A stretch of 64,000 bases of DNA. Source: Saprospiraceae bacterium. Its GTDB lineage: Bacteria > Bacteroidota > Bacteroidia > Chitinophagales > Saprospiraceae. The stretch spans positions 1 to 64,000 of the forward strand of contig JADLHT010000033.1 in the NCBI GenBank assembly GCA_020848695.1, written 5' to 3'. Position numbers and translations under genes: made by a program. Shown here piece by piece: positions 18,236-28,109 of the stretch. Below the pieces are notes generated by a model. That model did no database searches. It was not told where the DNA came from and saw only the letters and a list, made by a program, of their open reading frames with translations. Positions within the stretch are counted from its first letter, which is position 1, and each line of letters begins with the position of its first letter.

Positions 18236-21115
18236 TTAACTTTCTATAATTTGCAACTTCTCATTCAGAAACTGCCCAGTTAGAGATTCACCAATGTTGA
18301 TCAATCCTTCAGGAACACCCTGATACAATAACTTCCCGCCATCTTTACCTCCGCCGGGACCTAAATCTATTATCCAATCTGATGATTTTAGTACTTCCAA
18401 ATTGTGTTCTATCACGAGTACTGAATGCCCTTTCTCAATTAATGCATTTAATGATATAAGCAATTTTCTTGTATCTTCAAAGTGAAGTCCGGTGGTTGGT
18501 TCATCAAAAATAAAAAACACATGATTCTGGTTGCTTTCCAGTCCAAGATAGTATGCAAGTTTTAATCGTTGAGATTCGCCGCCGGATAGACTGGTTGTGG
18601 ATTGTCCTAACTTAAGATAAGAAAGTCCTACATCAATCATGGGTTTCAACTTTTTGACAATATCCTTTTTATCCTTAAACAAATCAAACGCTTCCTCAAC
18701 ACTAAGATTAAGTATATCATTGATGTTTTTATCTTTATACAGTATCTCCAGGATTTCGTTTCTAAACCTCTTTCCATTGCAATCTTCACAAATCAAGCCT
18801 ACATCCGATAAAAATTGCATTTCTACTACTATTTCCCCATCTCCTTTGCAAGCTTCACATCGTCCCCCTTCAACATTAAAAGAAAAATGTTTTGCTTGAT
18901 ATCCGCGGATCTTCGACAAGGGTTGTGTAGAATAGATTTCTCTGATATCATCCCAAGCTTTAACATAAGTAGCCGGATTTGATCTTGAAGATCTACCTAT
19001 CCCTTGCTGGCTTACCAATTCGACTTGCTTAATTTTTTTAAATGCCCCTTTCAATTCAGCACCCATCAATTCGGTTTCATCACTTAGGTTATCTTCAATT
19101 TTTTCCTGAAGGAGTGGATAAAGTATTTGCTTGATCAATGTTGTTTTCCCGGATCCGGAAACTCCGCTTACACAGACCAAGGAATGAAGAGGTATCTTAA
19201 CACTAATAATATCCAGATTATGCACTTGAGCATTATTGATCTGTAGAAAGTCAATCGAATTTCTTCTCCTGGGCGGAAGCTTTATTTTATAGTTATCCGT
19301 CAAGTAGGAAGCGGTCAGATTTTGATCTTTTAATTTTAAAAAATCTTTATACGTACCACAAAATTCTAATTGGCCTCCATGAAGACCTGCTCCGGGTCCG
19401 ATATCAATAATATAGTTTGCCGATCGAATAATTTCTTCTTCATGTTCAATTACTACAACGGTATTGCCCAGGTCTCTCAAATGAATTAAGACCCTTATGA
19501 GATTTTGGGTATCTCTGGGATGCAATCCTATTGATGGTTCATCCAAAATATATAAGGAAGAAGTGAGATTGGATCCTAAGGTTCTAGTGAGATGTATTCT
19601 CTGTGATTCTCCTCCGCTTAGACTAACTGCAAGACGATCAAGATGAAGATAGGATAGCCCGATTTGATTTAGAACAGCCAATCGGTTCTTCAACTCTACT
19701 ATAATTCTTGAAGATATTTTTTGATCGCTTTCACTCAATTTTAGCCCATCAATAAAATGAAGTACTTCATCAATTGGGATAAACATCAGATCTCTAATAG
19801 ATTTATTCCCTACTTTTACATACAAAGCTTCTTTTCTCAATCTACAGCCTTTGCACTGATCACAGGTTGTCCTTCCTCTAAATCTTGCCAACATAATCCT
19901 ATTTTGAATCTTGTATGATTTTTCTTCAAGATCTTTAAAAAAAGCTCGGATACCTTTAAATTCTTTATATCCTTCCCACAGAATCTCTTTATGTTCATCG
20001 CTTAATTTCTTATAAGGAGTGTGAAGGGGAAAGTTAATGTTGTGCGCAATTTTCAATAATGGTTTCAGCCATAATTCAGATTTCTCACCCCACCAACAAG
20101 CTATTGCACCTTCAAAAACACTTCTGGAAGGATTAGGAACGATTTTGTTTTCATCTAATCCAATAGTTCTTCCATATCCTTCGCATTTTGGACAGGCACC
20201 AAAAGAATTATTGTAATTAAACAATGCCGGACTGGGTTCTGAAAAAGTAATCCCATCCAGCTCCATTCTTGTACTGAATGGAAATTCTTTACTCTTATTG
20301 ACTACAACAATACAAGTTCCGAGACTTTCAGAGAGGACGGTTTCAATTGAATCGGCAACACGCTTTTCAAAATCTGATTCATCTTTATTCAATATAAATC
20401 TGTCAGCAATAACTTTGTATTCATTGACAATTTGATGAGTAACAGAAATATTCTCTAGCTCTTTATTCTTACTAATCTCGTCTTCAATATCAAGTATTAA
20501 ACCATTATGCAGAATACGGGTAAATCCTTTTTGAATTAAAAAATTAAATTCCTGTGATAAACTTCTTTCCGCATACTTACTTTGTATTTTGAATACAAGA
20601 TAAATTTCTGAACCCTCTGCTTGCTGAAAAATGAAATCTACAATATCTTGCACCTGATTCTTTTTAACTTCTTGACCCGATACAGGTGAATAGGTTTTTC
20701 CAATTTTTGAGAAAAGCAATCTCAGATAATCATAAATCTCAGTCATTGATCCAACGGTAGATCGCGCATTGGTTGAAATTACTTTTTGTTCAATGGCAAT
20801 TGCAGGACAAAGTCCTAAGATATAATCCACATCCGGTTTTTTCATTCGATGGAGAAACTGCCTCGCGTAGGAGGAGAGACTTTCCACATACCTTCTTTGA
20901 CCTTCACTGTATAAGGTATCAATCACAAGTGATGATTTTCCGGATCCTGATAGTCCTGTAACAACTATAAGATTTCCTTTTGGTATCGCCAGATCTATTG
21001 ACTTTAGATTATTGGATCGGGCTCCTTTAATAATAATTTCTGGATTCTTGAAAGCTTTGGAACTCTTTGTCATGAATGGACTCAAAGGGCAAAAATAGCT
21101 AGATTCGATGATCAT
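18236..21115 (-). CDS. uvrA: Excinuclease ABC subunit A (start may be ATG at 21073)
   Basis: Two ABC ATPase modules (GLSGSGKSSL, GVSGSGKTTL), LSGGESQR signatures, zinc modules (CDQC..., CEACKGDG...CEDCNGKRF). Confidence 0.97.
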   Translation of the reverse strand: MIIESSYFCPLSPFMTKSSKAFKNPEIIIKGARSNNLKSIDLAIPKGNLIVVTGLSGSGKSSLVIDTLYSEGQRRYVESLSSYARQFLHRMKKPDVDYILGLCPAIAIEQKVISTNARSTVGSMTEIYDYLRLLFSKIGKTYSPVSGQEVKKNQVQDIVDFIFQQAEGSEIYLVFKIQSKYAERSLSQEFNFLIQKGFTRILHNGLILDIEDEISKNKELENISVTHQIVNEYKVIADRFILNKDESDFEKRVADSIETVLSESLGTCIVVVNKSKEFPFSTRMELDGITFSEPSPALFNYNNSFGACPKCEGYGRTIGLDENKIVPNPSRSVFEGAIACWWGEKSELWLKPLLKIAHNINFPLHTPYKKLSDEHKEILWEGYKEFKGIRAFFKDLEEKSYKIQNRIMLARFRGRTTCDQCKGCRLRKEALYVKVGNKSIRDLMFIPIDEVLHFIDGLKLSESDQKISSRIIVELKNRLAVLNQIGLSYLHLDRLAVSLSGGESQRIHLTRTLGSNLTSSLYILDEPSIGLHPRDTQNLIRVLIHLRDLGNTVVVIEHEEEIIRSANYIIDIGPGAGLHGGQLEFCGTYKDFLKLKDQNLTASYLTDNYKIKLPPRRRNSIDFLQINNAQVHNLDIISVKIPLHSLVCVSGVSGSGKTTLIKQILYPLLQEKIEDNLSDETELMGAELKGAFKKIKQVELVSQQGIGRSSRSNPATYVKAWDDIREIYSTQPLSKIRGYQAKHFSFNVEGGRCEACKGDGEIVVEMQFLSDVGLICEDCNGKRFRNEILEILYKDKNINDILNLSVEEAFDLFKDKKDIVKKLKPMIDVGLSYLKLGQSTTSLSGGESQRLKLAYYLGLESNQNHVFFIFDEPTTGLHFEDTRKLLISLNALIEKGHSVLVIEHNLEVLKSSDWIIDLGPGGGKDGGKLLYQGVPEGLINIGESLTGQFLNEKLQIIES

Positions 21116-21472
21116 ACTAAGCCAAATAATTTAGGTTAAATATTTCTTAAAGAATAAATTGAATTTAATAATTAGCGCTCTCATTGTTTACACCTCCCAA
21201 ATCTATATTCTTTATATGAATAATTTATATAAATTATATATTATTGATTTTGTGTTATTTATATAAAATAATAAAATGAATTGGGTAGAACTGGCATGGT
21301 TTTTGAATTATATAGCAAGGTGAATGAAGTTTATTCTTCAAATAAAAATTGGGAAATAAGCAGCAAAAACCAAACTTATTATATCTTTACGAGGTCAAAC
21401 AATTTAAAAATCTAGTTTTTGCCTATCGATAACAACTTCTACAATTAGTTTAATTTATTAAAACCTAAGTGT

Positions 21473-22054
21473 ATGCAAGTTGTAAAAATGACTGATCATG
21501 AATTGATCAATGTCTATCTTCAGGGTAACGAAAAGGCTTTCGAAGAATTACTTAATCGTCATAAGAATAAGGTTTATACTGCTATATACTTATTCGTAAA
21601 AGATCGTGAATTGGCTGAAGACCTATTTCAGGAGGTTTTTATTAAAATAATCGATACCTTGAGAAAAGGATCTTATAATCACGAAGGAAAATTTTCGCAG
21701 TGGGCTACAAGAATTGCCTACAATATGTGTGTTGATCATTTCCGAAGAGGTAAAAAGCGTACTAAAGTTACAAACTCAGATGAGTTTGATATTTTTGATG
21801 TAGTTTATCTACCTGAAAACAATAGGGAAGATGAACTAATCCTTTCAGAGACTCATTCTCAGATAAGAAGATTGGTGGATGAACTCCCTGACGAACAAAG
21901 AGAAGTTCTCGTTCTCAGACATTATGCAGATCTCAGCTTCAAAGAAATATCTTCACTTACGCGGGTTAGCATCAATACTGCTTTAGGAAGAATGCGTTAT
22001 GCACTTATCAACATCCGTAAAATGATTGAAGAACGATCTATTGTCCTTCAGTAA
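21473..22054 (+). CDS. ECF RNA polymerase sigma factor
   Basis: Region 2 AEDLFQEVFIKIIDTLRKG...FSQWATRIAYNMCVDHFRR; region 4 LPDEQREVLVLRHYADLSFKEISSLTRVSINTALGRMRYAL. Confidence 0.93.
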   Translation: MQVVKMTDHELINVYLQGNEKAFEELLNRHKNKVYTAIYLFVKDRELAEDLFQEVFIKIIDTLRKGSYNHEGKFSQWATRIAYNMCVDHFRRGKKRTKVTNSDEFDIFDVVYLPENNREDELILSETHSQIRRLVDELPDEQREVLVLRHYADLSFKEISSLTRVSINTALGRMRYALINIRKMIEERSIVLQ

Positions 22055-22085
22055 AATTTCTATCAAGATTTATTAATAAAAAAAA

Positions 22086-22120
22086 GAGGGGTGCTTCGTG
22101 ATGAAACACCCCTTGTTTTC
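22086..22120. terminator. Hairpin terminator, possibly bidirectional
   Basis: GGGGTG/CACCCC stem; T-rich 3' side on both strands (CCCCTTGTTTTC on +, CCCCTCTTTTTTTT on -). Confidence 0.65.
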
Positions 22121-22244
22121 AATGGGTTACTTTTGACTACTCCCCTAGACAAAAGATGTGTAAAAGTAATATTCCTATGTCATACTTGTTCTTTTGTTGG
22201 ATATATTTTTTTAAAAAATTATATATATTTTAATTCCTGCTAAA

Positions 22245-22286
22245 AATAAAAAAAGGGGATGAAGCCGAGCGACTTCAATCCCCCCT
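22245..22286 (-). terminator. Hairpin with strong minus-strand U-tract
   Basis: Stem GGGGATGAAG / CTTC-A-ATCCCC; minus strand runs ...CATCCCCTTTTTTTATTTTT. Confidence 0.6.
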
Positions 22287-22987
22287 TAATAACACTATGA
22301 GAACACCCTAAGCTACAAATCTATAACAGGATTTAACCATTTGCCTAACTTTTTTGGTAATATTAAATATATTTATTTCATTAATTTTTTATAATCTCAT
22401 TATCAATATTTTACATAATAAAGGACAGCTTTTTAATTCTAGGCTATTTCTTAATAAATTTAGTTAATTGACCGCTTATCTTGTTGAGTGTGTAATAATT
22501 TATAAAACTAAAATTCATTTTCATAGTGGAGAGTATTCTTTATGCTTGAAATAATTCGATTTTTGATTTAGCCTTTCTTGACTTAATTCAATTATAAATT
22601 TTACTTGAATCTGACAACTTTACTAAGTAAAGATGCTATATCGTTAAATCTTAAATTTCGAAGTTGAGTTTGGTCGAAAGAGTCAAAAGACCAATAAAAT
22701 CGAATACTCACCGAATATATTTGTGACAGACGAAGTTATCATTATTTTGAAGAGGACTGAACGATTTCCGCAAACCGGAATGGCATGCGACAGAAAGACA
22801 AGTGAAGGAAACGCGAAAGCGGGATGAGTAACTGCATTCGTTTGAATGAATTTGGGCTTGTAAAAGAAATTCAACAGCACAAATTTGGCTTAGTCACACC
22901 TATAATAGCAACTGGTTAAAGATAAAAATAGCACAATTTATTGGAAAAGACAATCTCGGATAATATTAGAATATAATATTAATAGCC

Positions 22988-24085
22988 TTAATGAGTAAGA
23001 TGTGATTGAATACCTATAAATTTTTCTTCTAAGCTTGAATCTCTACGGTATGGATATGCTTCTTTTCTAATCCATTCATGGACGTTTTCAATTCTCTCTT
23101 CTGTTCCGGGATGAGTACTTAAAAAACTGGGTATAGAACTTACTTTTGTGCTATCCTTACTCGAATCAATGTCTTTTAATCGCTGAAACAAATCGATTAA
23201 TCCTTGTGGATCTATTGACAACTCCTTCATGGTCTGAAAGGCGAATCGGTCAGATTCTGTCTCATAAGCCCTTGAAAATTTTAAATTATAAATTGAATTC
23301 GCTTGTTCTAATAGAACAGAAGAGAGAGCAGTCACATCTCCTAGAATTAAAGATACAAAGGCAAATGTAGTAACCGATTGAATCATACCTCTGAATACAT
23401 GTCTTTTTACAACATGTCCGTATTCATGAAACAACAAAGAAACCAGTTCAGGATAAGATTCCATTTTCTCAATTATACCACTGTAAACCACAATATTTCC
23501 GCCCGGCATGGCGAACGCATTAACCAGATTCGAATTAACCAAAAATATCTTAGCAGGAAAAAAACTATCCTTTTTAAAATCATGAAAAAACTCATCTAAC
23601 TGTAAAGAACCAAAGGAGTCAATTTTTTCAGATTTTGTCAGTTGTTGAAATAATTTATCACCTAATTCTTGTTCCCATTGATAAGGAATATTTATTGCCA
23701 GTCTATCCACTATCTTCGGTAAGGCATAAAAATAAAATATCCCAAAGCCAAGCAAAATTAAGAATATTAAGACAGCCAGCTTTTTTATGCCTTCGTAAGG
23801 GCTTTTTTTCTTTTGATTAAATTCTTCCGGTGACGCAGCAATTAATTCCTTCCAAAATTCTTGACCAACTATTTCAAGATGTGTTGATTTTTTTCCGAAG
23901 TGATAACTGAGAAAGCACCTTTTATCATCATTATCCCGATGTGCAGAAATCTTGTTAAATGGCCATACAATTACTCCGATTGTATCATTAGAAATTACAA
24001 CTTCATCTTTTGAAATAAGTACCTTAACTTCCGATTTAGAACCCTTATTCCCATCATAGTAAAGCCCGATAAAATCACTTTTCAT
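22988..24085 (-). CDS. M48-family metallopeptidase with N-terminal PH-like/unknown domain
   Basis: LLFHEYGHVVKRH (HExxH-like motif), ESDRFAFQTM, N-terminal MKSDFIGLYYDGNKGSKSEVKVLISKDEVVIS domain then TM. Confidence 0.85.
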   Translation of the reverse strand: MKSDFIGLYYDGNKGSKSEVKVLISKDEVVISNDTIGVIVWPFNKISAHRDNDDKRCFLSYHFGKKSTHLEIVGQEFWKELIAASPEEFNQKKKSPYEGIKKLAVLIFLILLGFGIFYFYALPKIVDRLAINIPYQWEQELGDKLFQQLTKSEKIDSFGSLQLDEFFHDFKKDSFFPAKIFLVNSNLVNAFAMPGGNIVVYSGIIEKMESYPELVSLLFHEYGHVVKRHVFRGMIQSVTTFAFVSLILGDVTALSSVLLEQANSIYNLKFSRAYETESDRFAFQTMKELSIDPQGLIDLFQRLKDIDSSKDSTKVSSIPSFLSTHPGTEERIENVHEWIRKEAYPYRRDSSLEEKFIGIQSHLTH

Positions 24086-24315
24086 GGCTTAAATATATCT
24101 TTATTGTAAGTTTTGCTCCGAAAATTCCTATCCTAATTTTCAAATTTATAATATTTACTATTTCGAATCAATTAATTATAAACATTTTACAGATATTATT
24201 TATAATAATATTAAATAATTAATGGAAAGATTTAAATTATTTTAAACTTAGTGAAAAAAGTTGATTATTTCGTAATTTTGGCAATCTTTTTTATCAATTC
24301 ACAGAAAAACAAAAT

Positions 24316-26325
24316 ATGAAAAAAATTTCTACTTTTTTAATTCCAATTTTTGCTGCGATCGCAACAATTGCTTTCGCACAAGCACCAAGAACAGTCCTGT
24401 TTGAGGAATTCTCTAGTGCAACTTGTCCACCATGTGCGACTACCAATCCCATATTCAGAGGATTCTTAGCCCCTTACGGAAAGGACGTAATAAGTGTATC
24501 TTTTCAGTGCAACATTCCTGTTGTCGGTGATCCTATGTATGCTTCCAACACCAGTGAAGTTAATACAAGAATGACCTATTATGGAATCAATTCTGCCCCA
24601 AATTGCAGAATGGATGGAAGAGTAGCTGCACCCAATTCCAGCAGTCCTACCCATCCCCTTAATGTAACTTCAGCAATTCTAGATGCAAGATTGGCGGTTA
24701 CTTCTCCGGTTGAAATTCATGTTAATCATGAAGTAATATTGGGAACCGGTGGAGCTAAGGATTCTATGGAAATTACAATTTCCGTAAAGAATGTTAGCGG
24801 TGCTGATTTTGGTAATTCAAATTATGTTCTTCAAACCTGTATTGTTGAGGATTTAATCAGATTCCCTAAACAAGCAGCTACAAACGGAGAAACAGAATTC
24901 CACACAGTAATGAGAAAAATGATACCTTCTGCTGCAGGAAATAAATTTTTAGACACTTTAGCAGATGGAGCTTCTAAAGAAATCAAATACAAAGTTGCCG
25001 TGCCTACCTATATCTATTCCTATAAAGAGTTAGGAGTGGTTGCTTTTCTTCAAAATAATCAAGCTTCTTCAAAAGAAATACTTCAGGCAGCAATTTCTCA
25101 TCCAAAAACAATAAATGGAATTTATAATGATGTTGCTATTGATAGCTATACTCTTACAGGTAGATCAGATGATTGCGATAATACAGTTGGATTAGAAGTA
25201 AAATTTACGAATGTCTCTACCAGCGCAGATACTATAAAAACGATTGATTTTATTCCAATGGTTGCAGGTGCCAATAAAACTAAATCTACTTGGAGCGGAA
25301 CTCTTTTGCCGGGTGAAAGCGCAAGTCATAAGATTGGTAATCAGACCTTGGTTTATGGAATTACTTCAATGAATATATTTATCGATAAGCTAAACGGTGG
25401 CACAACCAAAGATTTAAATGTTATAAACAATTTCAAGGAACAAACTGCCCTTATTACATTTAATCCAAATATCGCTGGAACCGAATTAAGACAAAATTTC
25501 GAATTACCCATAGGATCTGGCGCTCCTGCAAAATCACTTTTTGTAAACGAGGGAGTACGAATATTTAAAATTGATTCAACAGTATTTGCATATCAGGGTT
25601 CTAATCCTCCTGTTGGAGTTGGAGGATTTGGTAATTCCAGATATAGCCTTTTGTTTTATTTTATGGATGGTGGAGTTGCTGATAAAAGCTCATCCATTGT
25701 CTTTGACAAAATTGATTTAACCAATTCTAAGCAGACCAAATTAAAATGGTCATACGCTTATACACAACGGACTCTTGATAGTTATGATAAAATGGAAGTA
25801 TTTGTAAGTAAGGATTGTGGAACTACCTGGACTCCTATATATAGTATTCAGGGTGAAAACATGAAGACCTGTGATCCGGATCCAAGTCGATTCAATTATC
25901 CAGGAATTTATAATGCATATCCTGAAGATTGGAAAATTGAAGAAGTCGATCTCAGTGCCTTTGATGGGACACCTGAAATCTTACTAAGATTTAAAGGTAC
26001 AGGAGGTAATGGACAAGGATATTTCATGGATGATATCAACTTATCGAGTGCAGTTTCTACAGAAAATCCAGGTATTTTGAAAAACCTAAGCGTTAATCCA
26101 AATCCTGCTTCTGATTATATTAACATTCAGATTAGTTCGGAAGAAAATGCAAAAGCCTCAATCAGTCTTACAGACGTAAATGGTAAAGTTGTTCAAAATC
26201 TTTTCAGAGAACTCTCTGCCGGATCTAATCTAATTAAAGTTAATATAGATCAGACTCCGGGAATTTACATTCTAGAAGTAAGAACAGAAAAAGGCGTTCG
26301 AACAGAAAAGCTTAGTATTTTTTAA
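24316..26325 (+). CDS. Omp28-like outer membrane/secreted protein with T9SS type A sorting domain
   Basis: Signal peptide; RTVLFEEFSSATCPPCATTNP thioredoxin-like start; C-terminal NPNPASDYINIQIS...GIYILEVRTEKGVRTEKLSIF. Confidence 0.82.
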   Translation: MKKISTFLIPIFAAIATIAFAQAPRTVLFEEFSSATCPPCATTNPIFRGFLAPYGKDVISVSFQCNIPVVGDPMYASNTSEVNTRMTYYGINSAPNCRMDGRVAAPNSSSPTHPLNVTSAILDARLAVTSPVEIHVNHEVILGTGGAKDSMEITISVKNVSGADFGNSNYVLQTCIVEDLIRFPKQAATNGETEFHTVMRKMIPSAAGNKFLDTLADGASKEIKYKVAVPTYIYSYKELGVVAFLQNNQASSKEILQAAISHPKTINGIYNDVAIDSYTLTGRSDDCDNTVGLEVKFTNVSTSADTIKTIDFIPMVAGANKTKSTWSGTLLPGESASHKIGNQTLVYGITSMNIFIDKLNGGTTKDLNVINNFKEQTALITFNPNIAGTELRQNFELPIGSGAPAKSLFVNEGVRIFKIDSTVFAYQGSNPPVGVGGFGNSRYSLLFYFMDGGVADKSSSIVFDKIDLTNSKQTKLKWSYAYTQRTLDSYDKMEVFVSKDCGTTWTPIYSIQGENMKTCDPDPSRFNYPGIYNAYPEDWKIEEVDLSAFDGTPEILLRFKGTGGNGQGYFMDDINLSSAVSTENPGILKNLSVNPNPASDYINIQISSEENAKASISLTDVNGKVVQNLFRELSAGSNLIKVNIDQTPGIYILEVRTEKGVRTEKLSIF

Positions 26326-26344
26326 ACTAATAATTATACAATTT

Positions 26345-26380
26345 AAAAAGCCCTTGTTCAGAAAAAGCAAGGGTTTTTTA
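26345..26380 (+). terminator. Rho-independent terminator
   Basis: CCCTTG(26351-26356)/CAAGGG(26368-26373) stem followed by TTTTTT. Confidence 0.82.
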
Positions 26381-26427
26381 ATTGTAAATTCTTTATATTA
26401 TCTTTGTAGCTAGAAATATTCTTTATA

Positions 26428-27141
26428 ATGAATAAAATATTTACATTATTATTTATATCTTTCTTATTCTCAGCAGCTTATGCGCAAAATAACAAATTTG
26501 CAGCTGAAACTTATCCTTGTAAAGACACTTTTACAGTAGATCCAAATAATCCTTTGGACCATGTATGTCATAACTATGTCAAGAATAATACGGGAGTCAT
26601 TTTAAAGCTATTATGGCGTAGATATGATATTGAAGTTCCTGCAGGCTGGGAGCCAACAATGTGTGATAATGTAAATTGTTATGCTACTTTTATAACTGCC
26701 TGTCCTGAAGAATATGTCAATGAAATTCCTAAGGGACAAAAAATGCTTGCAGATATGCACGTATATGACGGTGGTTTGCCCGGTACAGAATGTTATATCA
26801 AGTTGAAGGTCTTTGAAAAGGAAGATACTACCAGCTCAATTAATATTGATTATTTATTTAATAAGGAATCTGTCGGCACTAAGAACATTCAAAGAAATAT
26901 AGCAGTCAGAATGTTTCCAAACCCTGCACAAAATCAATTAAATATTGATTATAATTCAGGTCTTTCAAGAATTGATATCTATAATGTAGTTGGAAGCAAG
27001 GTCCTATCATATAAGTCGGAACCTTCAAAATCTTATGATATTTCAATGCTTGAGGATGGGGTGTATTTTATCAAATTTATTACAACTGAAGGAAAAATAC
27101 TAAGGACTTTAAAATTAGTAAAAAAGGGCATTAGAAGCTAA
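26428..27141 (+). CDS. Secreted protein with T9SS type A sorting domain
   Basis: Signal peptide and C-terminal VRMFPNPAQNQLNIDYNSG...GVYFIKFITTEGKILRTLKLVKK. Confidence 0.8.
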   Translation: MNKIFTLLFISFLFSAAYAQNNKFAAETYPCKDTFTVDPNNPLDHVCHNYVKNNTGVILKLLWRRYDIEVPAGWEPTMCDNVNCYATFITACPEEYVNEIPKGQKMLADMHVYDGGLPGTECYIKLKVFEKEDTTSSINIDYLFNKESVGTKNIQRNIAVRMFPNPAQNQLNIDYNSGLSRIDIYNVVGSKVLSYKSEPSKSYDISMLEDGVYFIKFITTEGKILRTLKLVKKGIRS

Positions 27142-27226
27142 AATCACTTCCTTCATTTATTATACCTTAAACAGTTATGGTCGATCAGTAAACAATCGAC
27201 ATTAGTGTCTCTTATAATCCATATCA

Positions 27227-27817
27227 TTGAGTAAATCCAAACAAGAAGTTCGTTTCGAAAAAGAATTTATGCCTCATGTTGAAGCCCTTCATACATTTGG
27301 ATATCACCTAAGCTATAATGAAGAAGATGCCGCAGATCTAGTCCAGGAGACCTATCTTAAAGCATTTAAATTCATAGATAAGTTTGAGGAGGGAACTAAT
27401 GCCAAGGCTTGGTTGTTTAAGATTATGAAAAACGCTTACATAAATGATTATCGTAAGCGAACCAAACGTCCGACTCAGGTAGATTATGAAGAACTTGAAG
27501 CTTATCACGATGGTGATGATGCTCAGTTGAGTAGTTATTACGATCTGAGAGAAGATTTATTTGAAAAAGTAATGGGTGACGAAGTAACATTTGCCATCAA
27601 TGCATTACCTGAAGATTTTAAAACAGTAATTTTTCTTTCTGATATCGAGGAATTCAGTTATGAAGAAATTTCTAAAATATTGGATATCCCGATCGGAACA
27701 GTAAGATCTCGACTTTTTAGAGCACGTAACGTTCTTAAAAATATACTTAAGAATTATGCAGCTAAAATGGGTTATAAAGATCATCGAAGCCATAGTGAAG
27801 ATACTGAACCAGCGTAG
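27227..27817 (+). CDS. ECF RNA polymerase sigma factor (TTG start in track)
   Basis: EEDAADLVQETYLKAFKFIDKF...NAKAWLFKIMKNAYINDYRKR; LPEDFKTVIFLSDIEEFSYEEISKILDIPIGTVRSRLFRARNVL. Confidence 0.92.
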   Translation: MSKSKQEVRFEKEFMPHVEALHTFGYHLSYNEEDAADLVQETYLKAFKFIDKFEEGTNAKAWLFKIMKNAYINDYRKRTKRPTQVDYEELEAYHDGDDAQLSSYYDLREDLFEKVMGDEVTFAINALPEDFKTVIFLSDIEEFSYEEISKILDIPIGTVRSRLFRARNVLKNILKNYAAKMGYKDHRSHSEDTEPA

Positions 27818-27870
27818 AAGTTCATTTCTATTAATGAAAAATTGAAAATCGGAATTAATAAATTTAATAT

Positions 27871-28107
27871 ATGGAAAGTTTTGAATTCAATGAATTGAGA
27901 AAAAAAATAGTATCCTATCTTGACAAAGAAATGAATCCCGATGAAGAAAAAATATTTCTACATCATATCAAAGAAAATCCTATATTAAACAGAGAATTTG
28001 AACAACAGCAAAGTATTCGTATAAAACTCAGACAAAGTTTTCAAAGGCCTAATCTCGCACCGGGTCTTCATGATCGGATCCGTGACAGTATTCGCGGTAA
28101 GAGATAA
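27871..28107 (+). CDS. Putative small soluble anti-sigma factor
   Basis: 78 aa, directly downstream of ECF sigma; VSYLDKEMNPDEEKIFLHHIKENPILNREFEQQQ resembles the anti-sigma N-domain but lacks Cys/His zinc ligands. Confidence 0.6.
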   Translation: MESFEFNELRKKIVSYLDKEMNPDEEKIFLHHIKENPILNREFEQQQSIRIKLRQSFQRPNLAPGLHDRIRDSIRGKR

Positions 28108-28109
28108 AT

